Below, piece after piece: positions 26,294-34,804 of a DNA stretch of 64,000 bases (positions within the stretch are counted from its first letter, which is position 1; each line of letters begins with the position of its first letter). Under the pieces are notes generated by a model. That model was not told the origin of the DNA, made no database searches, and worked only from the letters and a program-made list of their open reading frames with translations. The position numbers and the translations under genes are program-made. This DNA comes from Bradyrhizobium embrapense (GTDB lineage: Bacteria; Pseudomonadota; Alphaproteobacteria; Rhizobiales; Xanthobacteraceae): NCBI RefSeq assembly GCF_001189235.2, contig NZ_LFIP02000004.1, positions 434,001 through 498,000 on the forward strand. The letters are read 5' to 3'.

Positions 26294-27769
26294 TCACCAC
26301 CATCTGGGCGCCGCGAACCGGCCGGCCGCCTGCTCGATCACTTCGCCGAGCGAGAACAGCGTCTCCTCGTCGAACGGACGGCCGATCAGTTGCAGGCCGA
26401 GCGGCAGGCCTTGCGTGTCCTTGCCCGCGGGCACGGCGATGCCCGGCAGGCCCGCCATGTTCACGGTCACCGTGAAGATGTCGTTGAGGTACATCTCGAC
26501 AGGATCGGCGCCGCCCTTCTCGCCGATGCCGAATGCCGCCGATGGCGTCGCCGGCGTCAGGATCGCGTTCACGCCCTTGGCGAAGCAGTCCTCGAAATCC
26601 TTCTTGATCAGCGTCCGCACCTTCTGCGCGCGCAGATAATAGGCGTCGTAGTAACCCGCCGAGAGCACATAGGTGCCGATCAGCACGCGGCGGCGCACCT
26701 CGTCGCCAAAGCCATCGGCACGGCTGTTCTCGTACATCTCGATGATGTTCCTGGCCGGCTCGCGCAGCCCGTAGCGCACGCCGTCGTAGCGCGCGAGATT
26801 CGAGGAGGCCTCCGCCGGCGCCACGATGTAGTAGGCCGGCAGCGCATATTTGGTGTGCGGCAGCGACACTTCGACGAGTTCGGCGCCGGCGGCCTTCAGC
26901 CACTGCGCGCCCTCGCTCCAGAGTTTTTCGATCTCGGCCGGCATGCCGTCGAGGCGGTACTCCCTGGGAATGCCGATCTTCATGCCCTTCACGGACTTGC
27001 CGATCGCGGCTTCGTAGTCCGGCACCGCGATGTCGACCGATGTGGTGTCCTTGGGATCGTGACCTGCCATCGAGCGCATCAGGATCGCAGCATCGCGTGT
27101 CGTGCGTGCGATCGGGCCGGCCTGGTCGAGCGAGGATGCGAACGCCACGATGCCCCAGCGCGAGCAGCGGCCGTAGGTCGGCTTGATGCCGACGGTCGCG
27201 GTGAACGCGGCGGGCTGGCGGATCGAGCCGCCGGTGTCGGTTGCGGTTGCGCCCATGCACAGCAGGGCCGCCACCGCCGAGGCCGAGCCGCCGGACGAGC
27301 CGCCTGGCACCAGCGTGGTGTTGGAACCCTCGCGACGCCACGGGTTGGTGACCGGGCCGAAGCACGAGGTCTCGTTCGACGAGCCCATTGCGAACTCGTC
27401 ATTATTGAGCTTGCCGAGCAGCACCGCGCCGTCGCGCCACAGCTGCGAGGTTACCGTGGATTCGTAGGGCGGGATGAAATTGCCGAGGATCTTCGAGCAC
27501 GCGGTGGTGCGGATATCGCGGGTCGCGAACAGGTCCTTGATGCCGAGCGGGATGCCGGCCAGCGGCCCGCCCTCGCCCTTTACAATTTTCTCGTCGGCGG
27601 CCTTGGCCATCTCGCGGGCACGGTCGGGCGTCTCCAGCACATAGGCATTGAGCACGCGCGCGGCTTCGATGGCGGCGAGATGCGCGTCAGTCAGCTCGAC
27701 GGCGGTGAAAGACTTGCTCGCCAGGCCCTCGCGGGCCTCGGCGATCGTCAGCGATGTCAAATCGGTCAT
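26294..27769 (-). CDS. gatA: Asp-tRNA(Asn)/Glu-tRNA(Gln) amidotransferase subunit A
   Basis: Amidase subunit of GatCAB; it releases ammonia from glutamine for transfer to the mischarged tRNA. 491 residues with the amidase-signature triad: Lys in IPLGIKDLF (about 76-84), cis-Ser and nucleophile Ser in PGGSSGGSASAVAA and DTGGSIRQPAAF (about 150-185). Its ATG overlaps the stop of the upstream 82-residue gene (4 bp). Most alphaproteobacteria lack glutaminyl-tRNA synthetase and need this enzyme. Confidence 0.97.
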   Translation of the reverse strand: MTDLTSLTIAEAREGLASKSFTAVELTDAHLAAIEAARVLNAYVLETPDRAREMAKAADEKIVKGEGGPLAGIPLGIKDLFATRDIRTTACSKILGNFIPPYESTVTSQLWRDGAVLLGKLNNDEFAMGSSNETSCFGPVTNPWRREGSNTTLVPGGSSGGSASAVAALLCMGATATDTGGSIRQPAAFTATVGIKPTYGRCSRWGIVAFASSLDQAGPIARTTRDAAILMRSMAGHDPKDTTSVDIAVPDYEAAIGKSVKGMKIGIPREYRLDGMPAEIEKLWSEGAQWLKAAGAELVEVSLPHTKYALPAYYIVAPAEASSNLARYDGVRYGLREPARNIIEMYENSRADGFGDEVRRRVLIGTYVLSAGYYDAYYLRAQKVRTLIKKDFEDCFAKGVNAILTPATPSAAFGIGEKGGADPVEMYLNDIFTVTVNMAGLPGIAVPAGKDTQGLPLGLQLIGRPFDEETLFSLGEVIEQAAGRFAAPRWW

Positions 27770-28014
27770 TTATTGATCGGGCTGCAGAAGAACGGAGACA
27801 GGGTCTTGTCGTTGGCGGGGTCGTCCTGCCGGGGGCTGATATTTCTCTGGACGTTTTCCCTGGCACGCTCGGCATCGAGCGCTTCGAGATGGTCGAGGAC
27901 CGCATCCATCGCCGCATTGGGATCGGCGACCTTCCCCTTGCGCTCCATCGCATCGAGGAAGTCCATATAGGCCTTGTAGGCCTTTTCATCGTCGCAGAGC
28001 AGACACATCGCCAT
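27766..28014 (-). CDS. conserved 82-residue protein with CxxC, gat cluster
   Basis: Starts MAMCLLCDDEKAYKAYMDFL; the CLLC pair could bind a metal. The remainder is acidic and helical (LDHLEALDAERARENVQRNI) with a third Cys near the end (SPFFCSPINK). Its stop overlaps gatA by 4 bp and it starts 18 bp after gatC, so it is inside the gat operon. No family recognised. Confidence 0.8.
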   Translation of the reverse strand: MAMCLLCDDEKAYKAYMDFLDAMERKGKVADPNAAMDAVLDHLEALDAERARENVQRNISPRQDDPANDKTLSPFFCSPINK

Positions 28015-28032
28015 CGTCCCAGAACAGAGAAA

Positions 28033-28320
28033 CTACTCGACCACCTTCGGCACGAGGAAGAAGTGATCGGTCGTATCGGGCGCGTTGCGAACGATGTCGT
28101 CGGCGATCTCGCCGTCATTGACCACGTCAGCGCGCTTCTTCATCTCCATCGGCGTCACCGAGGTCATCGGCTCGACGCCGTCGATATTCACCTCCGACAG
28201 CTGCTCGACAAAGGCCAGCATCGCGTTCAGCTCGCCCTGGAGGTGGGGAACTTCGGCGTCGCTGACCGCGATCCGCGCCAGATGCGCGATGCGGCGGACG
28301 GTTGTGGCGTCGACGGACAT
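28033..28320 (-). CDS. gatC: Asp-tRNA(Asn)/Glu-tRNA(Gln) amidotransferase subunit C
   Basis: Small belt-like subunit that wraps GatA and helps assemble GatCAB. 95 residues from ATG 28320 (MSVDATTVRRIAHLARIAVS), with LNAMLAFVEQLSEVNIDGVE and the closing DHFFLVPKVVE, all GatC marks. An in-frame extension to 28764 is not family-like. First gene of the minus-strand gat run. Confidence 0.96.
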   Translation of the reverse strand: MSVDATTVRRIAHLARIAVSDAEVPHLQGELNAMLAFVEQLSEVNIDGVEPMTSVTPMEMKKRADVVNDGEIADDIVRNAPDTTDHFFLVPKVVE

Positions 28321-28575
28321 TATATAGGGCCTCGGGTCCCAAAGGTCAGGCTGAAAGGTCAGCCCGCCGTATAGCAGAGGCCGGTTTTGCGCCGCAACCG
28401 CGCGAATCCCTCGGCCCCGGGGGCTTGGGCCCCCTGCCCGGCGCCCCGGCGAGGCCTTCCGCGCGCATTCGGGACGCAAAAAGCCTGCGACGAAACCACT
28501 TTGCGGCTGCCACGAAGTGGTGCCGAAACATTCGCGGCGCCTACTTCCCCCAAATAGAAAAGTTCGGAGTGCGTC

Positions 28576-28683
28576 ATGCAAACGCTGGAAAGCCGCCCCC
28601 GGCCGGAGAGCTGGGACCCCGCTTTGTGGTCGATCGGCACGGTGCTGGGGATCGCGATCCTTTACGTCGCCTGCCTGGTCTGA
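28576..28683 (+). CDS. 35-residue single-pass membrane peptide
   Basis: ATG 28576 has GGAG six bases upstream. The product has a polar start (MQTLESRPRPESWDPALW) and then one helix (IGTVLGIAILYVACLV) to the C-terminus. It is followed at 10 bp by another short gene on the same strand. Function unknown. Confidence 0.65.
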   Translation: MQTLESRPRPESWDPALWSIGTVLGIAILYVACLV

Positions 28684-28693
28684 ACGAGGAGCC

Positions 28694-28870
28694 ATGGCCA
28701 TGTCCCAGGCAACAGCTCTGCAGGAAAAGGCCGAGATGTTCGAGCGTCGCGCCGAGAGCGCCACCGATACGATCTCCCGGCAGCATTACAAGGAAATGGC
28801 CGCGCATTATCGCAGGCTCGTGGCCGAGCATCTTGAGATCAGCCGGAGCGAGCCCGCGCGTCAGGCCTGA
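28694..28870 (+). CDS. 58-residue helical protein
   Basis: ATG 28694 follows GAGGA. Composition is soluble, charged and helical: ALQEKAEMFERRAESATDTI and EMAAHYRRLVAEHLEISRSE. This looks like a coiled-coil or helical hairpin. Likely one operon with the membrane peptide before it. The end overlaps the convergent nitronate monooxygenase by 10 bp. No assigned function. Confidence 0.72.
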   Translation: MAMSQATALQEKAEMFERRAESATDTISRQHYKEMAAHYRRLVAEHLEISRSEPARQA

Positions 28871-29940
28871 GACAGCGCGCCCATGCGTGCGAGTGCGGCG
28901 CCCGCCAGCGCGCGGGTCAGCTCGGCGGCCGGCATCTCCTTCCCCATCCGCACCGCCTGCCCGGCCCAGAGATTGGTGAAATCGACCTTGCCCTGTTTTT
29001 CGGCAGCCGCCTTCAGCGGCCCGAGGGCGGTCGCCGCATGCGGGAACGCCGGTGCGTCCGGCGAGATCGGACCGACCTCGCGCATCACGCGGTTGGCGAC
29101 CCCACGCGCCGGGCGGCCGGTCATCACATTGGTGATGACGGTCGATTCATCGCTCGCCTGCGCCAGCGCGATCCGGCCCTGCGCAGTGACCTTGGATTCC
29201 GGACAGCGCAGGAACGCGGTGCCGATCTGCACCGCGGATGCGCCCAGCGCAAAGGCCGCCGCGATCCCGCGTCCGTCCGCGATGCCGCCGGCCGCGACGA
29301 CCGGCACCTTCACCGCATCGACCACCTGCGGCAGCAGCGAGAACGTGCCGGGTTGCTCGGCGATATCATCGGTCAGGAACATGGCGCGATGGCCGCCGGC
29401 GTCGGCGCCTTGCGCGATGACGACATCGGCGCCGTTCTCCTCGAGCCAGATCGCCTCCTTCACTGTCGTCGCCGACGACATCACGATGGCGCCCGTCGCC
29501 TTCACCCGCTGCAACAGTTTTGGCTCCGGCAGGCCGAAATGGAAGCTGACGACCTCGGGCTTCAGCTCCTCGACCACGGCGCAGAACGCCGCGTCGAACG
29601 GCGCGCGGTTCGCCGCGTTGATCGGCGCATCCGGATCGAGGCCGTGCTCGCGGTAGTAAGGCCCGAGCCGCTGCTGCCATTGCGCCTCGCGTGCCGGATC
29701 GGCGTCGACCGCCTTGTGGCAGAAGAAGTTGAGGTTGACCGGCGCGGACACGCGCTGGCGGATGATGTTGACCTGCTCACGCGCCTTCTCGGCCGAGAGC
29801 ATCGCGCATGGCAGCGAGCCGAGCCCGCCGCCCTGCGCCACCGCAATCACGAGCTCCGCATCCATTACGCCGGCCATCGGCGCCAGCACGATCGGGAATT
29901 CGGTCTTGAAACGATCGATCAATCGACGGTCCGGCCACAT
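28861..29940 (-). CDS. nitronate monooxygenase family protein (paralogue 1)
   Basis: FMN-dependent TIM-barrel oxidase of the 2-nitropropane dioxygenase family, 359 residues. FPIVLAPMAGVMDAELVIAV opens the barrel; VVIAQGADAGGHRAMFL has the catalytic His; VVAAGGIADGRGIAAAFALG binds the FMN phosphate. These enzymes oxidise alkyl nitronates such as propionate 3-nitronate. Followed (in transcription order, preceded) by a second paralogue 18 bp away. Confidence 0.9.
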   Translation of the reverse strand: MWPDRRLIDRFKTEFPIVLAPMAGVMDAELVIAVAQGGGLGSLPCAMLSAEKAREQVNIIRQRVSAPVNLNFFCHKAVDADPAREAQWQQRLGPYYREHGLDPDAPINAANRAPFDAAFCAVVEELKPEVVSFHFGLPEPKLLQRVKATGAIVMSSATTVKEAIWLEENGADVVIAQGADAGGHRAMFLTDDIAEQPGTFSLLPQVVDAVKVPVVAAGGIADGRGIAAAFALGASAVQIGTAFLRCPESKVTAQGRIALAQASDESTVITNVMTGRPARGVANRVMREVGPISPDAPAFPHAATALGPLKAAAEKQGKVDFTNLWAGQAVRMGKEMPAAELTRALAGAALARMGALSQA

Positions 29941-29958
29941 GGTCTGTCTCGCGCTTGT

Positions 29959-30939
29959 TCAGAACAAAGAGGAAAGAGAGTTACGCCGGCCCTGCAACGT
30001 CTGCTCGGCCTCGGCGACGATGCGGCCGACGATCTCGGCCGCGGGAACGATATCATGGATCAGCCCGGCAGACTCGCCGGCAAACACCGCAGCGATGTCG
30101 AAATTGCCCGCTTCCCTCGCCGCAGCGTATTCCACCGCGATCTCGTCGGCGCGCTGCATCAGCTCGATCTCGCGGCCAGACCAGCGCCGCAGATGATCGT
30201 TGGCAAGCGAGCGCGCGGTGAAGGGCGCCGGCCACATCAGCTTGCGCGACCAGTCCATCACCACGCCGCGCACCGTCTCGCCGCTCTTCGCCGCACAGAT
30301 CAGTTGCTTCGCCCGCTCGGGCGCGTCGGCCTCGGCGCTGGCATAGAACCGCGTTCCCATCAGCACGCCGGATGCGCCGAGCATCATCATCGCAGCCAGG
30401 CCACGGCCATCAGCGATGCCGCCGGCTGCGACGACGGGGACGCGCCCCGCCGCGAAATCGATGATCGCTGGCACAATCTCGAGCGTGGTGCGCGAGGCAC
30501 CGTGACCGCCCGCCTCCGTGCCCTGCGCTATCAGGATGTCGGCGCCGCAATCGAGCGCTTGTTGCGCCATCTCCTCGCTCTGCACCTGGCAGATCAGCAG
30601 CGCGCCCGCGGCCTTGATCTTGGGCGCGAACGGCGCGGGATCGCCGAACGACAGCATCACCGCGCGCGGTCGCGCCTCCAGTGCGATCTCCATCAGCTCC
30701 GGCTGTTTTGCGAGGCTCCAGGTGATGAAGCCGATCCCGAACGGGCGGTGATATCGCCTGAGCACCGCTGTCTCCGCCGCGAGCCAGGCTTTGTCTCCGT
30801 AGCCGCCGCCGAGAATGCCGAAGCCGCCGGCGTCGCTCACCGCCATGACCAGCCGGCTTGCCGTGATCATCGCCATCGGCGCCGCCAGGATCGGATGCGC
30901 GATGCCGAGACGTGCCGTCAATTCGGTGCCGATCGGCAT
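29959..30939 (-). CDS. nitronate monooxygenase family protein (paralogue 2)
   Basis: 326 residues of the same FMN family: HPILAAPMAMITASRLVMAV at the start, ILIAQGTEAGGHGASRTTLE with the catalytic His, and VVAAGGIADGRGLAAMMMLG. It is distinct from the downstream paralogue, lacking its middle insert. The two probably form an operon. Divergent from a LysR regulator 98-116 bp away, whose operator-like repeat sits between them. Confidence 0.9.
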   Translation of the reverse strand: MPIGTELTARLGIAHPILAAPMAMITASRLVMAVSDAGGFGILGGGYGDKAWLAAETAVLRRYHRPFGIGFITWSLAKQPELMEIALEARPRAVMLSFGDPAPFAPKIKAAGALLICQVQSEEMAQQALDCGADILIAQGTEAGGHGASRTTLEIVPAIIDFAAGRVPVVAAGGIADGRGLAAMMMLGASGVLMGTRFYASAEADAPERAKQLICAAKSGETVRGVVMDWSRKLMWPAPFTARSLANDHLRRWSGREIELMQRADEIAVEYAAAREAGNFDIAAVFAGESAGLIHDIVPAAEIVGRIVAEAEQTLQGRRNSLSSLF

Positions 30940-31014
30940 GGTTGCTCCCTGTTCCGGATTTGCTGTTCTGGACTTGCAGCCTAAGCGGGCCTAACATTCT
31001 GTGAAAATGAATAC

Positions 31015-31035
31015 TAGAGAATGCTACTATCTCTA
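31015..31035. promoter_or_regulatory. candidate LysR operator TAGAGA-N9-TCTCTA
   Basis: Perfect 6-bp arms spaced 9 bp, in the gap between the NMO pair and the LysR gene, ending 20 bp before the ATG at 31056. Position suits autoregulation and control of the divergent NMO genes. Confidence 0.55.
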
Positions 31036-31055
31036 AAATGAAACGGTGGTCCCTG

Positions 31056-31949
31056 ATGGAATTGACCGACCTGCTCACCTTTTCCACGGTCGCCCGGCTC
31101 GGCGGCATTACCCGGGCCGCCGACGAGCTGAACACCGTGCAGTCCAACGTCACCCAGCGCATCAAGGCGCTGGAGGCCGAGATCGGCACCGCGCTGTTCG
31201 AGCGCCACAGCCGTGGCATGTCGCTGACCGGCGCCGGCCGCCGGCTGTTGCCCTATGCGCAACGCATGGCTGCGTTATCGCGCGAAGCGGTGCTCGCCGC
31301 GCGCGACGATGGCGAGCCGAAGGGGCCGCTGTCGATCGGCTCGATGGAGACCACCGCCGCGGTGCGGCTGCCGACGCTGCTTGCCGAGTTTCATCGCCGC
31401 TATCCGGCGGTGCGCCTTACACTGCGCACGGCGCCGACCGCCGATCTCGTCGCCGCCGTACTCGACGGCACGCTCGACGGCGCCTTTGTCGCCGGTCCGA
31501 TCGAGCACGCCGAACTCACCGCGACGCCGGCCTTCACGGAGGAATTGGTGCTCGTCACCGCGCCGCGCTGGACATCGCTCGCCGCCTTGCGCGCCGGCAC
31601 GCCGGAGTCGGGCCCGACTGCGCTGGTGTTCCGCACCGGCTGCACCTACCGGCAGCGTCTCGAACAGGTGTTCACCGAGTTCGGCTGGCCGTCCGCCGCC
31701 CGCTTCGAACTCGGCACGCTCGACGGCATGGTCGGCTGCGTCGCCGTCGACATGGGCGTGACGCTGCTGCCGCGCGCGGTGGTCGAGCGCGACAACCACG
31801 TCCAGCGCGACATCAAGATCCACAGGCTCAATCCGCAGCATGCGCATGTCGAGACGCTGTTCATCCAGCGCCGCACCGCGCACCAGTACAGCGCGTTGCA
31901 GGGACTGGTCGCGTGCCTTTCCGGCGACGATCGGGTGATCGCTGCCTGA
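31056..31949 (+). CDS. LysR-family transcriptional regulator
   Basis: About 297 residues from ATG 31056 (MELTDLLTFSTVARLGGI). An ATG six codons earlier (31038) abuts the inverted repeat and is less likely. Winged HTH in TRAADELNTVQSNVTQRIKA, then an effector domain. The NTVQSNVTQRIKALE recognition helix is of the CysB/CbbR-like type. Likely controls the divergent nitronate monooxygenases. Confidence 0.9.
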   Translation: MELTDLLTFSTVARLGGITRAADELNTVQSNVTQRIKALEAEIGTALFERHSRGMSLTGAGRRLLPYAQRMAALSREAVLAARDDGEPKGPLSIGSMETTAAVRLPTLLAEFHRRYPAVRLTLRTAPTADLVAAVLDGTLDGAFVAGPIEHAELTATPAFTEELVLVTAPRWTSLAALRAGTPESGPTALVFRTGCTYRQRLEQVFTEFGWPSAARFELGTLDGMVGCVAVDMGVTLLPRAVVERDNHVQRDIKIHRLNPQHAHVETLFIQRRTAHQYSALQGLVACLSGDDRVIAA

Positions 31950-31963
31950 GGCGACTGCAATCT

Positions 31964-32086
31964 CACCTCTCCCATCGGGAGAGGTCGGCGCCTCGCGCCG
32001 GGTGAGGCGTTACGATCCCTCGATGGAACGCTGTCCCCTCACCCGAATTGCTTCGCAATTCGACCTCTCCCCAATGGGGAGAGGTG
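31964..32086. repeat. 123-bp palindromic intergenic element with nested hairpins
   Basis: The two halves are inverted copies. Each outer end is itself a hairpin (CACCTCTCCC..GGGAGAGGTCG on the left, CGACCTCTCCCC..GGGGAGAGGTG on the right). Next comes a second stem (GGCGC..GCGCC left, GAATTGC..GCAATTC right) and the inner arms GGGTGAGG/CCTCACCC. It is extragenic and sits before ruvX. Confidence 0.8.
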
Positions 32087-32134
32087 AAGCAAGTGCTTTG
32101 CCTCGGCGAGCGGGTGCGTGCTAAGCGCTAGCGC

Positions 32135-32617
32135 ATGCCCGCCCCCATCCTTCCCCTGATCGAAGCCGCGCCGCATTGGCCCGCGCGCGGCGCGCTGGTC
32201 GGCCTCGACCTCGGCACCAAGACCATCGGCGTTGCCGTCTCCGATCCGGACCGGCGGCTCGCGACCGGCGTCGAGACCATCCAGCGCAAGCAGTTCAAGG
32301 CCGACGCGGCGCGGCTGCTCGCGATCGCGGCCGAGCGCAGCGCCGTCGGCTTCGTGCTGGGCCTGCCGATCAACATGGACGGCAGCGAGGGCCCGCGCGC
32401 GCAATCGACCCGGGCCTTCGCCCGCAATCTCGCAGGCCTCACCACGCTGGCGATAGGTCTGTGGGACGAGCGGCTGTCGACCGCCGCCGTCGAGCGCGAG
32501 CTGATCGGCATGGACGTCAGCCGCGCCCGCCGCGCCGAGGTGATCGACGAGCACGCTGCGATCTTCATCCTGCAGGGCGCGCTCGACCGGCTGGCGAAGC
32601 TGCGCGGAGACCGCTGA
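32135..32617 (+). CDS. ruvX: putative pre-16S rRNA nuclease / Holliday junction resolvase-like
   Basis: YqgF/RuvX family RNase H-like nuclease, 160 residues, involved in 16S rRNA 5' processing. GLDLGTKTIGVAVSDPDRRL is the first acidic motif; VGFVLGLPINMDGSEGPRAQ and LWDERLSTAAVERELIGMDV follow, and DEHAAIFILQGALD closes with the last Asp. An N-terminal extension of about 20 residues precedes the core. The stop is 2 bp before the AEC transporter. Confidence 0.93.
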   Translation: MPAPILPLIEAAPHWPARGALVGLDLGTKTIGVAVSDPDRRLATGVETIQRKQFKADAARLLAIAAERSAVGFVLGLPINMDGSEGPRAQSTRAFARNLAGLTTLAIGLWDERLSTAAVERELIGMDVSRARRAEVIDEHAAIFILQGALDRLAKLRGDR

Positions 32618-32619
32618 CG

Positions 32620-33546
32620 ATGGCCGTGGTGATCGCGGCGCTGCTGCCGGTGTTTCTGCTGATCGTGCTCGGCGTCGTCCTCAGGCGCACGCTGATGCGG
32701 CTCGATACCCAGTGGCATGGGCTGGAGCAGCTCACTTACTACGTGCTGTTCCCGGTGCTGCTGGTGCAGACGCTGGTGAAGGCCGACCTGACGACCGTGC
32801 CGGTCGCCGGCGTCGGCGGCGCGCTGCTGCTGGCGGCGCTGGTGATGTGCCTGCTGTGCCTTGCGCTGCGCGGCCCGCTCGCCCGCGCCGGGGTTGACGG
32901 CCCCGCCTTCTCCTCGATCTTCCAGGGCGCGACGCGCTGGCAGACCTATGTCGCGCTGTCGGTGTCGGGCAATCTCTATGGCAAGGTCGGACTTGCGCTG
33001 GCCTCGGTCGCGATGGTCGCGATCATTCCGCTGGTCAACGTCTTCAGCGTCGCCGTGCTGGCGAAATATGCCTCATCCGGGAAGCGATCCGCGGGCGCCA
33101 TCGTGATGACTGTGGTGAAGAACCCCCTGATCTGGGCCTGCGTCATCGGGCTCGCCATCAATGTCATCCATGTTCCGCTGCCGAAGATATGGCACGACGT
33201 CGCCGACGCGCTCGGCGGCTCGTCGCTGGCGATCGGCCTGCTCGTCACCGGCGCCGGGCTGCATCTGGAAGGCATGTTCCGCCCCAGCCTCGCCGCAAGC
33301 GTCGCGCTGCTCCTGAAGCTGGTTGCGATGCCCGTCCTGACCGTCGCGCTGGCGATGTGGTTCGGCGTCACCGGCGCCAACCTCGCCATCGTCGCGGCCT
33401 GCGCCGCGGTGCCGACCTCGCCCTCGGCCTATGTGCTGGCGCGCCAGATGGGCGGCGACGCCCCCCTGCTCGCCCAGATCATCACGCTGCAGACGATATT
33501 GGCCGCGATCACGATGCCGATCGTGATCGCCGCGGTCGGGCCCTAG
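32620..33546 (+). CDS. AEC-family (auxin efflux carrier) transporter
   Basis: 308-residue permease with about ten helices: VVIAALLPVFLLIVLGVVLR at the start, then YYVLFPVLLVQTLVKADLTT, SLAIGLLVTGAGLHLEGMF, and CAAVPTSPSAYVLARQMGGD near the end. AEC proteins carry small organic acids or amino acids. It starts at ATG 32620, 2 bp after the ruvX stop, so it is probably co-transcribed. Confidence 0.88.
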   Translation: MAVVIAALLPVFLLIVLGVVLRRTLMRLDTQWHGLEQLTYYVLFPVLLVQTLVKADLTTVPVAGVGGALLLAALVMCLLCLALRGPLARAGVDGPAFSSIFQGATRWQTYVALSVSGNLYGKVGLALASVAMVAIIPLVNVFSVAVLAKYASSGKRSAGAIVMTVVKNPLIWACVIGLAINVIHVPLPKIWHDVADALGGSSLAIGLLVTGAGLHLEGMFRPSLAASVALLLKLVAMPVLTVALAMWFGVTGANLAIVAACAAVPTSPSAYVLARQMGGDAPLLAQIITLQTILAAITMPIVIAAVGP

Positions 33547-33592
33547 CATGCGGCCTGCGCTTGCGCAGTAAGGCTCGTTCCGCCAGTCGTCG

Positions 33593-34804
33593 CTATTTCC
33601 CGCTCGATCCGGTGAACGCCGTGTCGAGCACGTCACCGATCGGCTGCCAGCTGCTGCCATCGAACTGAAGTAACCGCAATTGCTCGACAGGCCGGAAGCC
33701 ACCGCTGTTGATCTTGATGCCCGGCAGCAAGGCGGACGCCTGATAATCCCTCAGCGCCGCGGCCTGCTTCATGACGTTTTCGCGCGATAGATCGTTGCCG
33801 CATTGCCTGAGCACCTGGACCAGCGTCTCGGCCGCAGCATAGCCATAGACCGCGGCCGCATCATCCTTGCCGCCGGCTTTGGTATATCTGTCCATGAAGC
33901 TGTGCCAGGCGCCCTGATCTTCCCTCCAGGCCGGATCGCTCGCATCCTTCAGGAAGGCGGCTGTGATGACACCGGTCGCATTCTCCGTGCCGGCCGGCCT
34001 GAGCACCGTCTCGATCGATGACGCCATCTGGTTCACGACGAACACCGGCCGCCAGCGATGGTCGGCGGCAGCTCGGATCACCTTGGCGGCGTTTTCCGGC
34101 ACGCCGGCGAACACGAAGACCTCGGCCCCCGATTGCTTCAGGATCGAGACGTGGCCGTCCAGATGCTGATCGTCGACCTCATAGGCGATGTCGACCCTGA
34201 TATTGTGGGCGACGTCACCGAGCCCCTGCACCAGTCCCTTGAACAGTTCCCGCCCGAACTGATCGTTCTCCCAGAGCGCCACGATCTTCTTTCCCGGATA
34301 GAATGCCTGGATGTAATTGGCGTAGATGCGTCCCTCCTCGCGGTATGAGGGCTGCCAACCCATGGTCCACGGATAGAGCGACGGCTCGCTGAGGTCCTGA
34401 TCGCCGGAGGCGACAAAAAGTTGGGGGACCTGGCGCTCGTTGAGATATTTCCGCACCGCCAGATTGCCCGGCGTTCCAAACGAACCGAACATCAGAAGCA
34501 CATTGTCGGTCTCGACGAGAATGCGCGTGAGGTCCATCGCGTTGGCCGCGTCCGACAGATCGTCGTAGGACATAAAGCGGATCTTGTGGCCGTTGATGCC
34601 GCCGCGTTCGTTGATCATCTCGAAATAGGCGGCTTCGGCCTTGCCGATCTGGCCGAAAATCTCCAGCGCGCCGCTATACGGCATCAGATTGCCGATCCGG
34701 ATTTCGGTATCGGTCACGCCCCCATCGCGCACCTGCTGCGTGATGGCGCCGAGAGACGCCAGCGCGACGACGCTGGCCAAAAGAATTCGGAACAACGTAG
34801 CCAT
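33593..34804 (-). CDS. ABC transporter substrate-binding protein, Leu/Ile/Val type
   Basis: Periplasmic-binding protein of the branched-chain amino acid class (Peripla_BP_6), 403 residues with signal peptide (MATLFRILLASVVALASLGA). The core shows IGNLMPYSGALEIFGQIGKA, GGINGHKIRFMSYDD and a second lobe (GKKIVALWENDQFGRELFKG). No permease or ATPase gene lies nearby, so it is an orphan. A FixK-like box lies 63 bp upstream. Confidence 0.9.
   Translation of the reverse strand: MATLFRILLASVVALASLGAITQQVRDGGVTDTEIRIGNLMPYSGALEIFGQIGKAEAAYFEMINERGGINGHKIRFMSYDDLSDAANAMDLTRILVETDNVLLMFGSFGTPGNLAVRKYLNERQVPQLFVASGDQDLSEPSLYPWTMGWQPSYREEGRIYANYIQAFYPGKKIVALWENDQFGRELFKGLVQGLGDVAHNIRVDIAYEVDDQHLDGHVSILKQSGAEVFVFAGVPENAAKVIRAAADHRWRPVFVVNQMASSIETVLRPAGTENATGVITAAFLKDASDPAWREDQGAWHSFMDRYTKAGGKDDAAAVYGYAAAETLVQVLRQCGNDLSRENVMKQAAALRDYQASALLPGIKINSGGFRPVEQLRLLQFDGSSWQPIGDVLDTAFTGSSGK

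Noticed and set aside
26126..27970. 614-codon plus-strand frame opposite gatA
   Set aside because: Arg/His/Leu-rich without motif; gatA explains the region.
29038..30984. 648-codon plus-strand frame opposite both nitronate monooxygenases
   Set aside because: Shadow frame across two complete genes and their intergenic gap.
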